From positions 22,475,770 to 22,539,769 of the forward strand of contig JAAONU010000002.1 in assembly GCA_012932295.1 (NCBI GenBank): a stretch of DNA of 64,000 bases. Direction: 5' to 3'. Position 1 is the stretch's first letter. Each line of letters starts with the position of its first letter. The notes beneath the pieces were generated by a model. It saw nothing but the letters and a program-made list of their open reading frames with translations, made no database searches and was not told the DNA's origin. A program made the position numbers and the translations under genes. Positions 1-12,295 of this stretch are shown here, piece after piece. Source of the stretch: Cyclina sinensis (Eukaryota; Mollusca; Bivalvia; Venerida; Veneridae).

Positions 1-1262
1 ACTTATCCCAGCTGGTTTATCTTGTACCACACCAACTCGATTTGTTTTTCATGAGTTTAAGCAACTTAATCCTTGCTGGTTTATTTTGTAGTATACCACC
101 TCTATGAGTTATTCATGAGTGGGACCAACTTATCCCAGATGGTTTATCTTGTACCTCACTACCTGCATGAGTTATTCAAGGGTGGGACAACTTATCCTAG
201 CTGGTTTATCTTGTACCCTGCCACTGCCATGAATCATTCAAGGGTGGGGGTTACTTGTCCCAGCTGATTTATCTTGCACCCTTCCATATTTGACGTTCCC
301 CAGCCCTTGAATATGGTAGACACTTTCATTGCAAAAACAAAGTGCTTTAAGAAAGCCAAGCTTGGATGTGTGGGCCCCTGTGGGCAAGACAAACCAGCCA
401 GGATATGTTGTGGCGGGGAACAAACTAAACCAGCTCTCACCTGTTAATTACTCATGGGGAGGGGTGAGGGCAAGATAAACCAGCTGAAATAAGTTACTCA
501 ACACCCTTAAATAATTGACAGAGGGGTGCGGGGTACAAGATAAACCAGCTAGGATAAGTTACTCCCACCTGTGAATAACCTTGATAGGGCAAGATAAACC
601 ATCTGGGATATGTTGCCTTCTACCCTTGAATATGGTAGATACTTTATTTGCAAAAGAAATTGTGATTTCAGAGAACTTAGCTTGGATGTGTTGGCCTAAA
701 AGAGGGGATGTAGGGGCAAGATAAACCAGCACGGATAAGTTGCCTCTATCTGTAAATAAGATTTGGGGACCAGATAAAGCAGCCCCCACCATTGAATATC
801 GTAGACACTTTAATAGCAACAGAAGTTGTGCTTTCAGAAAACCAAGTTTGGATGTGATGGCCCCAAAGGTGTGTGTGTGTGTAGGGGATGGGGTTGTGGA
901 AGATAAACCAGGCCAGGATAAGTTGCCCTCACCTGTGAATAACTCTTGTGGGGGAGGCAAAATAAACGAGCTGGGATAAGTTGCCCCAACCTTTGAATAT
1001 GGTAGACATTTTATTAGCAAAAATAAAATTGTGCATTAAGATGACCCAGCTGTACTGTGTTAGCTCCCAGAGGGCAAGACAAACCAGCAGGGACAAGTTA
1101 TCCCCAACTCTTGAATACTCATGGGAGGCGTGGTGCTAGGATAAGTTATCTCCTATCCATGAATAAGTCAATGGAGTGGTGGGGTACAAGATAAACCAGC
1201 CAGGATTAGTAGCTCCTGGGGGCAGGATAACCAGAGAGGGGGCAAGCTGTCCAGGGGGGCAA
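1..1262. repeat. Diverged ~62-bp minisatellite with an orientation switch
   Basis: Degenerate units containing ATAAACCAGCTGGGATAAGTT recur about every 54-63 bases, interspersed with a longer block that reads TTGAATATGGTAGACACTTT followed by an AAGCTTGGATGTG segment. Up to about position 275 the unit appears as its reverse complement (ACTTATCCCAGCTGGTTTAT); from about 300 onward it is in the forward orientation. Short open frames here are by-products of the repeat. The left edge is outside the window. Confidence 0.75.
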
Positions 1263-2710
1263 GATAAACTGTTACACTGGCCAATTTGGGGTTACCAAAT
1301 TTGGTCATGTGATTTCCCGCAGTGATTATGTATCAGTATAGCATATATTGATGTGTGAGCAAAAAGACAAATAAATTAATGATGATTCAACATGGTCATT
1401 TTAATGTTAATGCAAACACGTACGCCAAAAATGAACATTCCACTGATTTGAAGACTCTCTTGATTCCAAATTGAGGGATGATTATGAAAGCAACCTGTGC
1501 CTTGACATGAACCTTCGCCTCCTATCCAACCGACAGTCTTTTATGCTTAAAAGTCATTGACTTGTCATGTTAACATTTTTGTTCTGCAGATCAGATGACA
1601 GGCCACCAGACTTTGCCCCTTTTTATTTTATTTACATTTCGGAAATAGGCCAATATCTCGAGACGAGACCATTGCAACAATAAAAAAGCTGGTCAGCTCT
1701 CAAGCAAAATAAGAAGGTAATCAATGATTCAGGGAATAAACCTAGATTTTCATAGTGAACATAAAACATTAGAACCAAGAAGTAACTCCTGGTCAACTTA
1801 AGATCTCAAGTGACCATTCAAATTTGTCCAGACTGATTTCCCTTTAAAGTCTTAGTTTTATAGTGATGTAGATTTAAGACAAAAGTAGATAACAAGGTAT
1901 TGGGGAAGAGAAGGCGGAAAACATGTCGTCCTGTTATAAATGCTTGAAATCTTAAATGCTTCTCAGACTTCCTTTTTTACTCACGCGATATCAAAGTTAA
2001 AGTAGAAACAAAACTTCAGGAAAATTTCATATGCTTGTTTCCATAAACAACTTTGCTGTTATTAAAATCATTTAAACTCTGGTACATCATTTTATTCAAA
2101 GTGTTAGATTAATCCTCGGCAAAAATTCTAAAATCATATATCCGACTGCAATAATTTCTAAATCCATCACGAAGTTAACATACAGGGATTTGTGCACATA
2201 CGAGTTCACAATCTTATCTCTTAACCTGAGTTACACGTGAATATGAATACAACCCGAGATTACATCAACAAGAGAAATAAGTTTACTATCTAAAGAAATC
2301 CCGAAACTGTACTTATATTCTAGAACCTATTTCAGGTCTCTTATATTCTTTTAAGGATACTTTGAATATTGACCAAGTGACTTTACATGTCACATGTTCT
2401 TTCCTTTTTTTGATTGCTGTTGGGTTATATAGAAGGAACAGGTCACATACTGACCATGTAACTTGGTTTTGCTGTACGTTTAGTACAACTTTTTTAAAAG
2501 CAAGTTTGTTGACTATTGAATAAAAGCTTGTACACCTACCCTAGAAGTTTCGTCAGATTTAGTCCAGCAATATATTTTTCGAGCTATCATTTTCTTTGAA
2601 TGTTTTAGAGACCTCATGGTAGCAACTTTTCTAATAAAATATATTTAAGTCAATAAGTAAATCAATGAACCATATTTTATACATAATGAACAATTACATA
2701 CAAGATATTT
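1263..2710. other. AT-rich intergenic sequence, no gene seen
   Basis: No long open frame, tandem repeat or transposon signature is visible. It could be an intron of the thioesterase-like gene whose terminal exon begins near 4303, but nothing in the stretch proves that. Confidence 0.5.
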
Positions 2711-3990
2711 TTATACCCCCACCACAAAATGTGGTGGTGTGTGGGGGCTATAATGGATTCGCTTTGTCGCGTCCGTCGGTCGGTCCGTCCGTCTCCATTA
2801 TCGTGTCCGCTCTATAAATCCTATACCAATTGAAGGATTTTCTTTACACTTGGCTGAAATGTTCACCTCAACAAGGGGATGTGCAAAACCCATGTTGCCC
2901 ATGTGTCAGCTCAAGGTCAAGGTCACAATTGAAGGTCAAATATCAAACAATCAAATATTAGACATTATGTCGTTTCCGCTCTGTAACTCCTACACTAATT
3001 GAAAGATTTTCTTTAATCTTGGCTCAAATTTTCACCTTAACAAGGGGATGTGCAGAACCCATGTTACCCTTTTGCCGGCTTAAGGTCAAGGTCACACTTG
3101 AAGGTCAAAAATTGACTTAGAAAATATTCTTAAATTTTAACATGTATTTGAATATTTCTGAAACTAGAAAACGTATTTGCTTGAAACTTAAAATATATAT
3201 GAAGTGTCACAATTAGGATATGCAGGTCAAGTTTCATAACTCTGTAATGCATTTTGACAAAGTAATGCCCCTTTTTAAGTCTTCAAATTTACATACAATC
3301 AAATATTAGACATTATGTCGTGTCCGCTCTATAAATCCTATACTAATGGAAGAAATTTCTTCAAACTTTACACAAATGTTTAACTCAACAAAGTTATGTG
3401 CAGAACCCATGTTACCCTTGTGCCGGCTTAAGGTCAAGGTTACACTTGAAGGTCAAAATTGACTTAGAAAATGTTCTTAAATTTTAACATGTACTTGAAT
3501 ATTTCTGAAACTAGCACAGGTATTTGCTTAAAACTTAAAAGATATATGAGGTATCACGAATAAGATATGCAGGTCAAGTTTCATAACTCTGTATTGCATT
3601 GTGACAAAGTTATGCCCCTTTTTAAGTCTTTTAATTTACTTACAATCAATACTAGACAATATGTCGTGTCCGCTCTATAAATTCTATACTAATGGAAGGA
3701 TTTTCTTCAAACTTGACTCAAATGTTCACCCCAACTGGGCAATGTGCAGAACCCATCTTACCCTTGTGCCAGCTTAAGGTCAAGGCCACACTTGAAGGTC
3801 AAAAATTGACTTAGAAAATGTTCTGAAATTTTAACATCTACTTGAATATTTCTAAAACTAGAACAAGTAAGCTCAGTATGCAAAGTTTTTCCACTCTTAA
3901 TTACATTTTGACATAATTATGCTATTTTCTTAACTTCACTGCTTTTGTTTGGTTTAGTACATTGGGAAAATGAAAGGTTATTTGTAACTG
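2711..3990 (+). mobile_element. Tandem-core dispersed element (pearl/Helentron-like), 348-bp core
   Basis: It opens with a palindromic head (CCCCACCACAAAATGTGGTGG, 2718 onward), then a GTCC/GTCG microsatellite (2770-2795), then a core beginning TATGTCGTGTCCGCTCTATA that recurs at about 2964, 3313 and 3659, i.e. a ~348-bp period, preceded by one shorter ~165-bp unit. Each core contains AAGGTCAAGGTCACACTTGAAGG. No coding potential. Order head, tetranucleotide microsatellite and tandem core matches what is known of bivalve pearl elements; family assignment is inference. Confidence 0.65.
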
Positions 3991-4302
3991 TTTTGAACAT
4001 GATTTGACAATATATATTTATACTATTACCTGTACAATTTGTTTTTTTTTCACCAGAGATAATTTCTTTTTATGTATATGTATTTGTGCCACTAAAGTTA
4101 TTCCCTTAACCACCTTTCCATGTCGTCTTCTGTCAAGGACATTGACGGGGGTATGAATCGCATTCAGCGATAGTTCTAGTTTGCATTGTCATTGTTAATT
4201 GAAAATGAAGATCGCATCTTTAACTCTCTTATGTTTTTTTACAAGTATACTGCTTACATCATGTGAACTTATATTATACCATAAAATATCTGACTTTTAC
4301 AG

Positions 4303-5093
4303 GGAAAGTACATCTTGTGTCTATGGCGAAGATTTGTGAGTGTATTCGCTCGGTTGGCTTTAATAAAGGTTTTGCTTATTTTCCCGAGAGGCATCGTAAA
4401 ACTGGTGTCGTTGTTTTTGTTGTGAGTCAGATATTCAGGTTTACACGAAATGCACATTACCTTCGCAAAGAAAACCAATTTGGCCTGAGTAAGCCACAGA
4501 GGTTCTTAATGCACGTGTCCCAGGCTGGTAGAACTTCATACTCTACATGCATTGACTGGTTCGACTGTAATAGTCAGAAGATCGCATCATTTCTAACTAA
4601 GCACGTTTCTGCTGATATGCACACCAGGAGACCGGTTGTTCACCCGGAATATTTCTTCAAAAATATTGAATCACACTTTGCCACTGTTAAGAAACAGACA
4701 ATTGAAAAAGTCGAAATGCCTAAGGTTTCTGACAAAGCTTTCTGCATGAACGTGAAAGTATTCTTTAGTGACTGTGATGATAATTATCATGCAAATCAAG
4801 CCATTTACCTGAAATGGTGTTCAGATGTGGCTTCAGAAGCGGCAGTAAAGGGACATTTCTCTTTTTTCACAACGCATATCGAACTGTATCCTATAGAGAT
4901 GATGGAGATTTACTACAGCGGGGAAGCTTTCGTAAGAGATATATTAGCGGTTAAGGTCTGGGAATGCAAGGGAGATGAAATTTGTCTTCGGTTTGCTGTT
5001 GAAAAAGAGAAGGGCATTATTTTCCATATGAAAATGACATTTTATGACACTCAGCTAGATGAAAGTTATCACAGAAAAGCAGCAAAGTTTTAG
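4303..5093 (+). CDS. Terminal exon of a double hot-dog acyl-ACP-thioesterase-like protein
   Basis: The open frame continues to a TAG at 5091-5093. The first in-frame ATG is 4323 (256 residues), but the frame is open upstream of a good acceptor (TGACTTTTACAG, ending 4302; phase 1), so I read it as a last exon. Numbering from Met 4323: residues about 25-115 look like the strand-rich rear part of a first hot-dog domain (GRTSYSTCIDWFD), lacking its front helix, and residues 140-245 form a complete second hot-dog domain with FSDCDDNYHANQAIYLKW. The D-N-x-H-x-N arrangement (153-158) matches the catalytic Asn/His segment of 4HBT/FatA-type thioesterases; a following IELYPIEMMEI may supply the acidic residue. 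Such enzymes hydrolyse acyl thioesters, but the substrate is unknown. No signal peptide is visible in this exon. The missing front of hot-dog 1 argues for upstream exons; a retrocopy or truncated gene is the alternative. Confidence 0.65.
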
Positions 5094-5461
5094 AAAATTA
5101 TGCTTTTATTTCAAGTAAATTGACGGTCTCAAGAAGGTGTCAATATTGGTAAGCATGTTTATGTCTAATGGAGCCTTCCATTGAACGTATTGTGTTTCAT
5201 GTAAGAAGCATAATTTAAATTTTCTCATTTGCAAATCAAATGAAACAGAGTTTTTTTCTAGGATCGAGGTCGTGTTGAATTAAATACCTTTTCATACTTA
5301 AAGATATGTTTGTAGTAACTAAGAAATCTTGTTATTTTTTCTTAAAAATGCTGTGCTCTCCTTACTATAACTGCTATGTATAAAGACATAATTAAACATG
5401 AAAGAGCATTAAAACCTATTTGTGTTCAATGAATTACATTACGATTCATAGGAAATGATAA
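5094..5461 (+). other. 3' flank / probable 3' UTR of the thioesterase-like gene
   Basis: AT-rich sequence following the stop codon. ATTAAA-type variants (around 5390 and 5408) could act as polyadenylation signals; no canonical AATAAA was identified with certainty. No other feature is seen. Confidence 0.35.
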
Positions 5462-5935
5462 TTACCTCAGCTGAGCATATGCTCAGGGTGAGGATTTGTG
5501 ATTGCCGTGTGTCTGTTGTGTGTTGTGTGGCATGCGTCATCTAGTTTATCTTTAAGCAACATCTCCTCCTAAACTATAAGGCTTAAGCGATAAATCTTGG
5601 CAGACATATTTCTTGCATGAAGCATTGAAGCAAATTTGTTCAAAGAACTGAATTCCATCAAGAACTCTAGTTGCTATTGGAAGAGAAAGGAAAACCTGTG
5701 AAAATCCTCTTGTCTAACACAACAAAGCATAGAGCTAAGATATTTTGCAGAAAAGTTCACCTACAAGCCATCTACCAAGATTCTTCAGATTATGCCCCTG
5801 GGGTCATCAAAATCCCTGCCCCGAGGGTCACTAGATTTTATATAGGCTTACATAGGGGAAACGATTTTAGGACACGCCATGTGTTATGATTGTATACCAA
5901 CCGAGGAGGTTAGGATCTGATATAGTTTATTCTCG
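5462..5935 (+). repeat. Dispersed element fragment with 16-bp palindromic head
   Basis: CTGAGCATATGCTCAG (5471-5486) is a perfect palindrome, followed by a TGTGTCTGTTGTGTG-rich stretch and one core unit (5690-5880) that matches the ~160-bp core of the 20545-22497 array (CTTGTC..A..AGAGCTAAGATATTTTGC, CTACCAAGATT, GGGTCACTAG). The open frame here is not conserved as protein. Confidence 0.6.
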
Positions 5936-5964
5936 TTATAGGCTCAACTTAAGTATTATGTTGT

Positions 5965-7600
5965 TATTATGCCCCCCGCCCCCCCCCCTATCGAAGATGA
6001 GGGGGCATATAGTTTTGCAAATGTCGGTCGGTAGGTCGGTCGGTCGGTAGACACTTCGTTTCCGATCAATAACTAGAGAACGCTTTGACCTAGGTTCACC
6101 AAACTTGGTATGCTGGTTGGTCATCACCAGAAGATGACCCCTATTGATTTTGAGGTCATTAGGTCTAAGGTCAAGCTCACAGGGACCTTCATCCTAAAAA
6201 CGGTTTTCGATCAATAACTAGAGAACGCTTTGACCTAGGTTCACCAAACTTGGTATGCTGGTTGGTCATCACCAGTTAATGGCCCCTATTGATTTTGAGG
6301 TCATTAGGTCAAAGGTCAAGCTCACAGGGACCTTCATCCTAAAAACGGTTTCCGATCAATTAGAAAAGAACGCTTTAACCTAGGTTCACCAAACTTGGTA
6401 TGCTGGTTGATCATCATCAGTAAATGGACCCTATTGATTTTGAGGTCATTAGGTCAAAGGTCAAGCTCACAGGGACCTTCATCCAAAAAACGGTTTCCTA
6501 TCAATAAATACAGAACACTTTGACCTAGGTTCACCAAACTTGGTATAATAGTTTGTCATTACCAGCAGATGACCCCTATTGACTTTAAGTTCACTAGGTC
6601 AAAGGTCAAGATGACAGAGACTTTCATCCTAAAAACGGTTTCCGATAAATAACTAGAGAACGCTTTGACCTAGGTTCACCAAACTTGGTAAGCTGGTTGG
6701 TCATCACCAGTTAATTGCCCCTATCGATTTTGAGGTTATTAGGTCAGAGGTCAAGCTTACAGAGGACCTTCATCCTAAAAACGGTTTCCGATCAATAACA
6801 AGAGAACGCTTTAACCTAGGTTCACCAAACTTGGTATGCTGGTTGACCATCACAAGTAAATGGCCCCTATTGATTTTGAGGTCATTAGGTCAAAGGTCAA
6901 GCTCACAGGGACCTTCATCCAAAAAACGGTTTCCAATCAATAACTACAGAACACTTTGACCTAGGTTCACCAAACTTGGTATGATGGTTGGTCATTACCA
7001 GCAGATGACCCCTATTGACTTTGAGGTCATTAGTTTAAAGTGAAGCTCACAGGGACCTTCATCCTTAAAACGGTTTCCGATCAATAACTAGAGAACGCTT
7101 TGACCTAGGTTCACCTAACTTGGTATGCTGGTTGGTCATCACCAGTAGATGACCCCTATTGACTTTGAGTTCACTAGGTTAAAGATCAAGATCACAGAGA
7201 CTTTAATCCTAAAAACGGTTTCCGATCAATAACTAGAGAACGATTTGACCTAGTTTCACTTTACTTGTTAAGCTGGTTGGTTATCACCAGTAGATGACCC
7301 CTATTGATTTTGAGGTCATTAGGTCAAAGGTCAAGCTCACAGGGACCTTCATCCTAAAAACGGTTTCCGATCAATAACTAGAGAACGCTTTGACCTAGGT
7401 TCACCAAACTTGGTATGCTGGTTGGTCATCACCAGTAGATGACCCCCTATTGATTTTGAGGTCATTAGGTCAAAGGTTAAGGCCACAGGGACCTTGATCC
7501 TAAAAACGGTTTCCGATCAATAACTAGAGAACGCTTTAGCCCAACCACAAGCAATTAGGTGCTGCTGGGGGGCATGTATGTTTCACAAACATTTCTTGTT
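5965..7600 (+). mobile_element. Tandem-core element with ~146-bp core, subterminal inverted repeats and 3' hairpin
   Basis: ATGCCCCCC (5969-5977) at the left is the exact inverted complement of GGGGGGCAT (7567-7575) at the right. A GTCG tetranucleotide run (6023-6050) precedes about ten core units of ~146 bp, each with CGATCAATAACTAGAGAACG and CCTAGGTTCACCAAACTTGG. The right end has a perfect stem ATGTTT-CAC-AAACAT (7578-7592) and then TTCTTGTT (7593-7600). No protein is encoded. This is the clearest non-autonomous Helentron/pearl-like element in the window. Confidence 0.8.
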
Positions 7601-8465
7601 GGTTATATTTTGCACTTGATATCCATAATTCATTTTTTGTCTTCTCATTGTAATGTTATATTGTCACCGCTTTACATGATATAAATGTGGGCGAAGAACA
7701 TTGTAAATATGTTCATATTATCAATAAGAATTGAATTGAATTGATACAAGGATAGACCGTTATGCAAATAAATCACTGGCCAGTGGTCTGTTATCATGCC
7801 TTAACATCTTATAGCAGGAATTTTTTATGGGTACTTAAATAGAAATAAACATCAGTCATACTCAAAGGGAGAAGTTTACGTCAGAAGTTTACCAGGCTAT
7901 ATGGTTGCGAGCAGAGGAAAAAATGTTGCTATTAGAGAGGTAAAAACATTAAATATATCAATGCACTAACATAAAGAAAAATAACATGTAGCCTGGAGCC
8001 AAGCTAGCATATGCATTGTGGTCGCAACGAATATTAAGATACATATAATAATTACTATAAAATCACCATGTACAGCGGTTTTTAACAAAGTTGAAAATAC
8101 TTAAATTAGACATAACGTCACCTGAAAACTACAAAATACGTAAAGGTCATTAGTAGAAGATAAATCTGTTTTTCAAAGAAGCAAATAAATTTTCATAATG
8201 AATTGAAAGTTCTAATTTGTTTAGATTTAACAGAAATTTACAAATAAGCTCTTCCTGAAAATCATACATACCAGTAACAAAAAAGAGAAAGAAAATACTA
8301 CATAATAACATATATCAAAAGTCTCACGAAGAAATCTGAAAACAGAGATATAGACATTTTACTAAATATGGTTACGAGACTGTCAGATTTGGCATTATTA
8401 AAAAAAGGAAGTAACAAATATATAATATCTGAAACGACTTTACATTTAATATGAACTTTTTGCAA
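7601..8465. other. AT-rich intergenic sequence
   Basis: No repeat or coding signature recognised; short open frames only. Confidence 0.5.
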
Positions 8466-9085
8466 CAAACAAGAGGGCATTGATGGCCCTAAGTCACTCA
8501 CCTGATCTCAGTGCTCAGGGGCCATAACTCTAGAAGCCATGATATATACAGGTTGGTTCAGGAAAAGAAACGAGATTTATTCTTTATAAATGTTTTGTGA
8601 AAGTTTTGTTGAAATTGAATTGAGTGTGAGCATAACACTGACGTAAGTTAGAAAAATATATTTTATTCATGTGAAGTGACCTCAATCCCAACCCAGTGGT
8701 AGAGGTCCATGCAAGGTGTCTAAATACCAAATATAAAAAAGTCAATAATCATATCAGTCAATAAATAACAGCTTAACAAAACAAGAAAAATCTATTTTTT
8801 AGCTCAGTGACCTTGACCCAAGTGACCTCAAACCAACACCGTAGAGGTTCATGCAAGTTACCTACATATTATTTTTTCTAAGATATTGGTCAACTTAGAT
8901 CTTACGGTTTCTGAAAAAATTCTATAAAAGTTTATAAAAAAAGAACCCAAATGACCGCTGGGGCGGGGCCAATTTTGAACCCAGGGCGATGTTTCGAACA
9001 AACTTGCTAGATGTCCACTAGGCCACGTTGCACACAAAATATCTAAACTCAAGACCTTGTGTTTTCTGACAAAATGTTTTTAAGT
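8466..9085 (-). repeat. Dispersed repeat fragment beginning AACAAGAGGGC
   Basis: The left edge AACAAGAGGGC (8468 onward) is the reverse complement of the CTCTTGTT terminus seen at other elements, so this copy is probably inverted. It holds GGGGCCATAACTCTAGAAGCC and two copies of a GACCTCAA-CCCAA-CC-GTAGAGGTCCATGCAAG motif (about 8680-8715 and 8815-8860). No coding potential. Confidence 0.45.
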
Positions 9086-10509
9086 TTTTTTATGCCGCCG
9101 AATGGAATATAGTAATCGCACTGTCTGTCCGTCCGTCCGGCCGTCCGCCCGTCCTGTAAAATCTTGTCCTCGCTTCTTCTCCAAAACTGCTTGAGGGATT
9201 TCATTGAAACTTAATATGAGTCTTTGTCACCAAGTCTAGTTGTGCTTGTCGTCAGGAGATTCTGCTCGATTTATTTTTGGCAGAGTTATTGGCACTTAGT
9301 CATTTTTTTACTCTAAAAACTTGTCCTCGCTTCATCTCCAAAACCGCCTGAGGGATTTCATTGAAACTTAATAGGAGTGTTTGTCACCAAGCCTAGTTGT
9401 GCATATCATAAGGATATTCCGCTCGATTTATATTTGGCAGAGTTATGGGCACTTAGTCATTTTTTACTCTAACTTCTATATTCAAGTCTTGTCCACACTT
9501 CATCTCCAAAACCGCTGGGAGAATTTCATTGAAACTTCACAGGAATGTTTGTCGCTAAGCCTAGTTGTGCATATTGTCTGGAGTTTCGGCTTGGATTGTT
9601 TTTGGCAGAGTTATGGGCACTTAGTCATTTTATTATAACTTTAATATTAAAATCTTCTCCACACTTCATCTCCAAAACCGCTTTGAGGATTTCATTGAAA
9701 CTTCACAGGAATGTTTGTCGCTAAGCCTAGTTGTGCATATTGTCTGGAGTTTCGGCTTGGATTGTTTTAGCAGAGTTATGGGCACTTAGTCATTTTATTA
9801 TAACTTCAATATTAAAATCTTCTCCACACTTCATCTCCAAAACCGCTTTGAGGATTTCATTGAAACTACGCAGGAATGTTTGTCACTGAGCCTTGTTGTG
9901 CATATCGTCAGGAGTTTCTGCTAAGATTATTTTTTTTTCAGAGTTATGGGCACTTAGTCATTTTTTATTCTAACTTCTAAATTAAAATCTTGTCTACGCT
10001 TCACCTCCAAAACCACTGGAGGATTTCATTGAAACTACACAGGAATGTTTGTCACCAAACCTAGTTGTGCATATCGTCAGGAGTTTCTGGTCGGATTGTT
10101 TTTGGCAATGTTATAGGCCCTTAGTCATTTTTTACTATAACTTCTATATTAAAATCTTGGCCAAGCTACATCTCCAAAACCGCTTGGAGGATTTTTTTGA
10201 AACTTAACAGGAATGTTTGTCACCAAGCCTTGTTATATACAAAACATCAGTAGGGGTTGGGAATAAAACAATATTGTTCGTATTCAGGGCCAAACTCACA
10301 GCTTTCTTTTTCATTGAATAATTATGTCTTCAACCTTCATATCAGAATCTGAAGCAGAAAAACATTACTTTACCATTTACCTTCCGTTCATGCTCTATTT
10401 TTTGTCTGATCTCTTTTCCACAGGCATATTCAATTATATATTTACGCCAGTTTCATTTCAAAGTTACATTTCGGGGGCATATGTCAATATCAAGTGACAG
10501 CTCTTGTTG
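9086..10509 (+). mobile_element. Tandem-core element with ~166-bp core
   Basis: The left end TATGCCGCCG (9091) is nearly complementary to CGGGGGCATA (10472-10481). A GTCC microsatellite (9124-9153) is followed by about seven core units, each with TCATCTCCAAAACCGC and TTTCATTGAAACTT at ~166-bp spacing. The right end has TGTCA...TGACA (10482-10499) followed by CTCTTGTT (10502-10509). The ~250 bp between the last core (about 10245) and the 3' end is unique. Non-coding. Confidence 0.75.
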
Positions 10510-11009
10510 TCTTATGTAAGTCTATACAACATATTCCTATTTTGGCCCTTTCAAGGCCCAAAACTCTGGATCCCATGACTGGGTCTGGCCAGATCAAGGA
10601 AGGAACCAAGATCTATTGCTAGTCAATGTTTTGTGTAACTTTGGTTGAAAAAAAACAAACAACTATTTCCACCAGACAAGGCAAACATGCCTGTTTTTAC
10701 CCCTATAAGAGTCCATAGCTCCATGATGGGTTCAGGCTGTTTCAAAAAAGAAACCAAGATCTATTGGTAATACAAATTCTTTGCAAGTTTGGTTAAAATC
10801 AACTAAAAAATTAAACCGTTATCATGCCGACAAGGCAAATATACCTGCTTTGGCTCTCTCTGGGGCCATAAGTCTGTAACACATTATGTGATCAGTTCGC
10901 TTCTAGAAAGGAATCTGCGCAAGTTTGGTTCAAATTTAACTAAAACTGAAACCTCTATGGCTCAGACAAGAAAGAGTACGAAATGGTGCATATTCTAAGA
11001 ATGTTATAT
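10510..11009 (+). repeat. Fragment of a second ~150-bp core repeat
   Basis: Three related units (about 10545, 10690 and 10840) carry GGCCCTTTCAAGGCCCAAAACTC-type text followed by AAGGAACCAAGATCTATTG and GTTTGGTT. No termini identified. Confidence 0.45.
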
Positions 11010-12295
11010 TGTATTTTTATGCACCCGAAGGGAGGCATACAGTTATCCAATCGTCTGTCCGCCCGTCCCCATTTTGTCCGGAGCTTAACTCCAAAAGCAT
11101 ACAAGGCATTGACTTCAAACTTGGAATATAGGTTGTTGGTGATGAGCTGGAGTGCATTGAACAAGAACCATAACTCTAGCTCACTTATATTTGAATAATC
11201 TCCCCTTTTCAGTTTTCCTTGTTCGGCCATTTTCTCACAAAGTATACATGGGATTGGCTTTAAACTTGGAATAAAGGTTGTTAGTGACTGAGGCGGAGTG
11301 CAGTGTACAAGAACCATAACTTCAGCTCACTTAACATTTTGAATAATCTCCCTTTGTCATTTTTGCTTGTCGGGGCATAACTCAAAAAGTATTGGAGGTA
11401 TCAACTTGAAACTTCGTAGGTGAATAGAACTCATTGAGAGAAGTGCATTGCCCAGGAACCATAACTGTCTTTTGCATAATTTTGGAATTATTGCCCTTTA
11501 AAATTGTTCATACTTAATTTTTGTCCGGGGTAAAACTAAAAGATTATTAGAGGTATCAACTTGAAACTTAATTGATAAATGGATCTTATTGAGGAGAAGT
11601 GCAGCGCCCAGGAACCATAACTCTCTTTTGCATAGTTTGAAATTATTGCCCCTTTTTATACTTAATTTTTGTCTGGGCATAACTCAAAAAGTATTGGAGA
11701 TATCAAATTGAAACATTTGTAAATAAATACCGTAGATCTCATTGAGAAAAATTGCAATTTTAACCCTCTTTTACATAATTTTGGAATTATTGACCTTTGA
11801 AAGTTTTCATACTTGATTTTTGTCCAGGGCATCACTCAAAAAGTTTTGGAGGTATCAACTTGGAGGAAAATTCATAGAGGGATAAATCGGATTGAGGAGA
11901 ATTGCAGTGCCTAGTAACCATAACTTCATTTTGCATAATTTTGGAGCTGTCGGGTTTTGTTTTTCTAGGGCAAAACTAAAAAACTATTGAAGGTGTCAAC
12001 TTGGAACTTCCTAGATAAATAGATCTCATTGAGGAGAAGTGCAGTGCCCAAGAACAATAACTCTTTTTTGCATAATTTTGGAATTATTGCCCTTTTTAAT
12101 TTTTCATTCTTTTAGTCCGGGACATAAAGTAACATAACCTACGGAAAAAGCGGTATGTGGGGGTATTGGCGCCAGTGCAGTGGCAATTATAGTTTTCACA
12201 GACCACATTTTTTTTTTCACAAATAGTCAAGATAACATTAAGTTATAAGCTACCATGATTGTGACCATTGCCTTGTTCTCTGACACATTTCTTGT
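11010..12295 (+). mobile_element. Tandem-core element with ~148-bp core
   Basis: The left end TTTTTATGCACCCGAAGGGAGG (about 11016) matches the inverted left end of the 22498-22870 element. A short GTCTGTCCGCCCGTCC microsatellite (11052-11070) precedes about eight units of ~148 bp with AACCATAACT-C and CAACTTGAAACTT. A TTTCTTGTT end occurs at 12286-12295 but no hairpin was found in front of it, so the right boundary is uncertain. Confidence 0.6.

Noticed and set aside
4205..4339. 44-codon frame starting MKIASLTLLCFFTSILLTSC that looks like a signal peptide
   Set aside because: It is in a different frame from the thioesterase-like exon and would need a 41-bp intron to join it; no other support.
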